A stretch of DNA of 6,458 nt from Planctomycetaceae bacterium (GTDB lineage Bacteria; Planctomycetota; Planctomycetia; Planctomycetales; Planctomycetaceae), in NCBI GenBank assembly GCA_029259875.1, contig JAJDEK010000226.1, positions 1-6,458 on the forward strand, given 5' to 3'. The notes beneath the pieces are model-generated. The model did no database searches and was not told the origin of the DNA. It worked only from the letters and a program-made list of their open reading frames with translations. Of the stretch, positions 6,001 to 6,458 are shown in pieces. Positions within the stretch are counted from its first letter, which is position 1, and every line of letters starts with the position of its first letter. The position numbers were made by a program, and so were the translations under genes.

Positions 6001-6458
6001 TCAGTCAATTTGGATTTCATGATGCCGCACTTCCCGTCTTGGAACAATTGATCGAAACTTCACTGCAATCCAAACAATTCTATGAAGCAGAATTGTGGCT
6101 GACTCAACTGATGAAACACAAAAACCCACAAATTTCAGCTCAAGCTCTGGCCCGCATGGTCAATCTTTGCCTGAAATTCAATTTGAATCAGGATGCGGCG
6201 TACTACCTAGATCAGCTTTCACAATACGACCATAGATTGACTATTTCAGAAAACAGGACGATTCAGACATTCCTGGAACAGAAGCAAAACAGGCTTCATT
6301 CCGATCTCGAAAAAAATAAACCTGATCCTTGGCGACCTCAAAAACTCAAACTAATTGTTGGAGGCTCAGACCAGTCCCGGTCCCGGTATAATTCATCCAG
6401 AAGAATTCCACTCAATACAAAAGCTTCCAGCTTGCCTTTCTACCAGACCAGAACACTT
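3075..6458 (+). CDS. Large exported TPR / PQQ-like beta-propeller protein, 3' end outside the window
   Basis: The frame is open for 1,128 codons to the window edge, with no stop. An in-frame TGA at 3033-3035 and AGAAGG before the ATG fix the start. Residues 1-28 form a signal peptide (Arg-containing start, hydrophobic core 10-24, probable cleavage after VQA-28), so it is exported; C17 does not sit in a good lipobox. Residues about 85-265 are helical and TPR-like (for example 91-118 and 197-221). WPMLLGSPNRS at 296-306 matches the motif that often opens PQQ propellers. Blade motifs of the type LDxxTGxxxW follow, with tryptophans at 381, 503, 558, 610, 675 and 714 and a last one at 743-756, as in BamB/PQQ folds. 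Residues about 796-1075 are a second helical, Gln-rich TPR-like region. PDPWRPQKLKL (1083-1093) begins another segment, perhaps a second propeller. The catalytic features of quinoprotein dehydrogenases are not evident, so a scaffold or binding role is likelier; the actual function is unknown. Confidence 0.9.
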   Translation, partial: MYSFNRTRTIALIVSTCLTLPLVSNVQAAEERDKAFEHNEPKQAKPLNELKKIIQGWFGQPKPARAQLANTSTKSKTSAHYRFPQDLEQERRFKRAQQLIDDQQWEPAREKLQLMLENSINLPVHVAGSRSLITDRELIYQLLELLPTEQREKFNRQYNALAEKLFTDAQLNQSPPEIYAEIATRFATTSFGFKAMNYLVSYHMDRGEFGLAEQYIQRLLKNRAPITESSQWRTKAAFVLKQTGKQSLIAELLNSGRDSTQTDETIKIGGSVETPQNWLSKQVVLNLASNLLLDEWPMLLGSPNRSARAQNADPLLIPRWSSLITSNHSIQSQLKLIKEDLTSLNRVTIPALPPLAINGKIVFRTLKGVQVLNAQTGAPLWESSLENSPEASYIATRLKGVNVPQARGLFDPVPANQALTPYNGTNPDSHALTSLIYKNANWGSQSSDGQHLFIIENMRLNFGSSGSYRNFNRFSRGRNTPQGTLWSSNQIVAYDLKSGQPIWKVGGTKFDEPFDLPLAGTFFFGAPTPAGNELYVVGERDREIRVYALDPQTGEERWSQQIGNPDQDIETDMVRRWWIAPVAVGQGVLICPTTIGLLTAIDRLNHSILWSTQYVNVPSNNSGNRFNRIRQTPVESLGQRWCPSAPVITRNKVIYTPPDEKALICLDLITGLPCWTKRAKETSQYLAGVVDDHILLVGLNGVTSVSLANGKKIWNTAFTSSAGPPSGQSVIADKRLHVPLQSGQVWTIDVDSGKVINKLFSAKDAEPLGNLIIYEGQFLSLNASGLISYEQKQTFEAEIAQIKQQNSQSSLALYKESELLMMSHRYQAALTKLQQIDIQQLSAKHQNNFHDLMVNCLSSLVRSDFQKYDQLVDQLGQHVRSERERIELKRLLIERLTARQQYSDAFDLILELANAPEKTFFKNAATEIQIDYWIASKASDLWNQIDQSYREQVSSKISLRAQQILGSEQLQQERFFSQFGFHDAALPVLEQLIETSLQSKQFYEAELWLTQLMKHKNPQISAQALARMVNLCLKFNLNQDAAYYLDQLSQYDHRLTISENRTIQTFLEQKQNRLHSDLEKNKPDPWRPQKLKLIVGGSDQSRSRYNSSRRIPLNTKASSLPFYQTRTL

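Overview
The window reads as bacterial chromosome from a planctomycete-like organism (inference). The main evidence is a very large exported protein that joins TPR-like helices to a PQQ/BamB-type beta-propeller, a protein style common in Planctomycetota. A bL25–Pth–bS6–SSB gene string without rpsR next to ssb is compatible with this. Base composition looks moderate by eye; no phage, insertion sequence, CRISPR array, tRNA or rRNA was seen.

Positions 1-2425 hold four housekeeping genes on the minus strand, transcribed in the order rplY (ribosomal protein bL25/CTC), pth (peptidyl-tRNA hydrolase), rpsF (ribosomal protein bS6), ssb (single-strand DNA-binding protein). Gaps are 53, 106 and 84 bp, so this is probably one transcription unit, perhaps with an extra promoter (a perfect TATAAT) between pth and rpsF. 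Start codons vary: bL25 ATG, Pth GTG, bS6 TTG, SSB ATG (the second of two adjacent ATGs is preferred). The group serves translation (5S rRNA-binding protein, recycling of peptidyl-tRNA, small-subunit protein) and replication/repair (SSB).

Positions 2426-3074 are a 649-bp divergent intergenic region with no convincing gene. Its right end, just before the next gene, has two inverted repeats and a possible 12-codon upstream reading frame.

Positions 3075-6458 carry a plus-strand gene that is open to the window edge (1,128 codons, no stop). It encodes a signal peptide, an N-terminal helical region, a beta-propeller with about seven recognisable blade motifs, a second long helical region, and the beginning of a further segment. 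Its function is unknown; it is the most interesting item here. Other points are a Pth with Gln-Lys in place of the usual His-Asn of the GGHNGL motif, and two separate 15-bp tandem duplications at or just beyond the 3' ends of ssb and rpsF.
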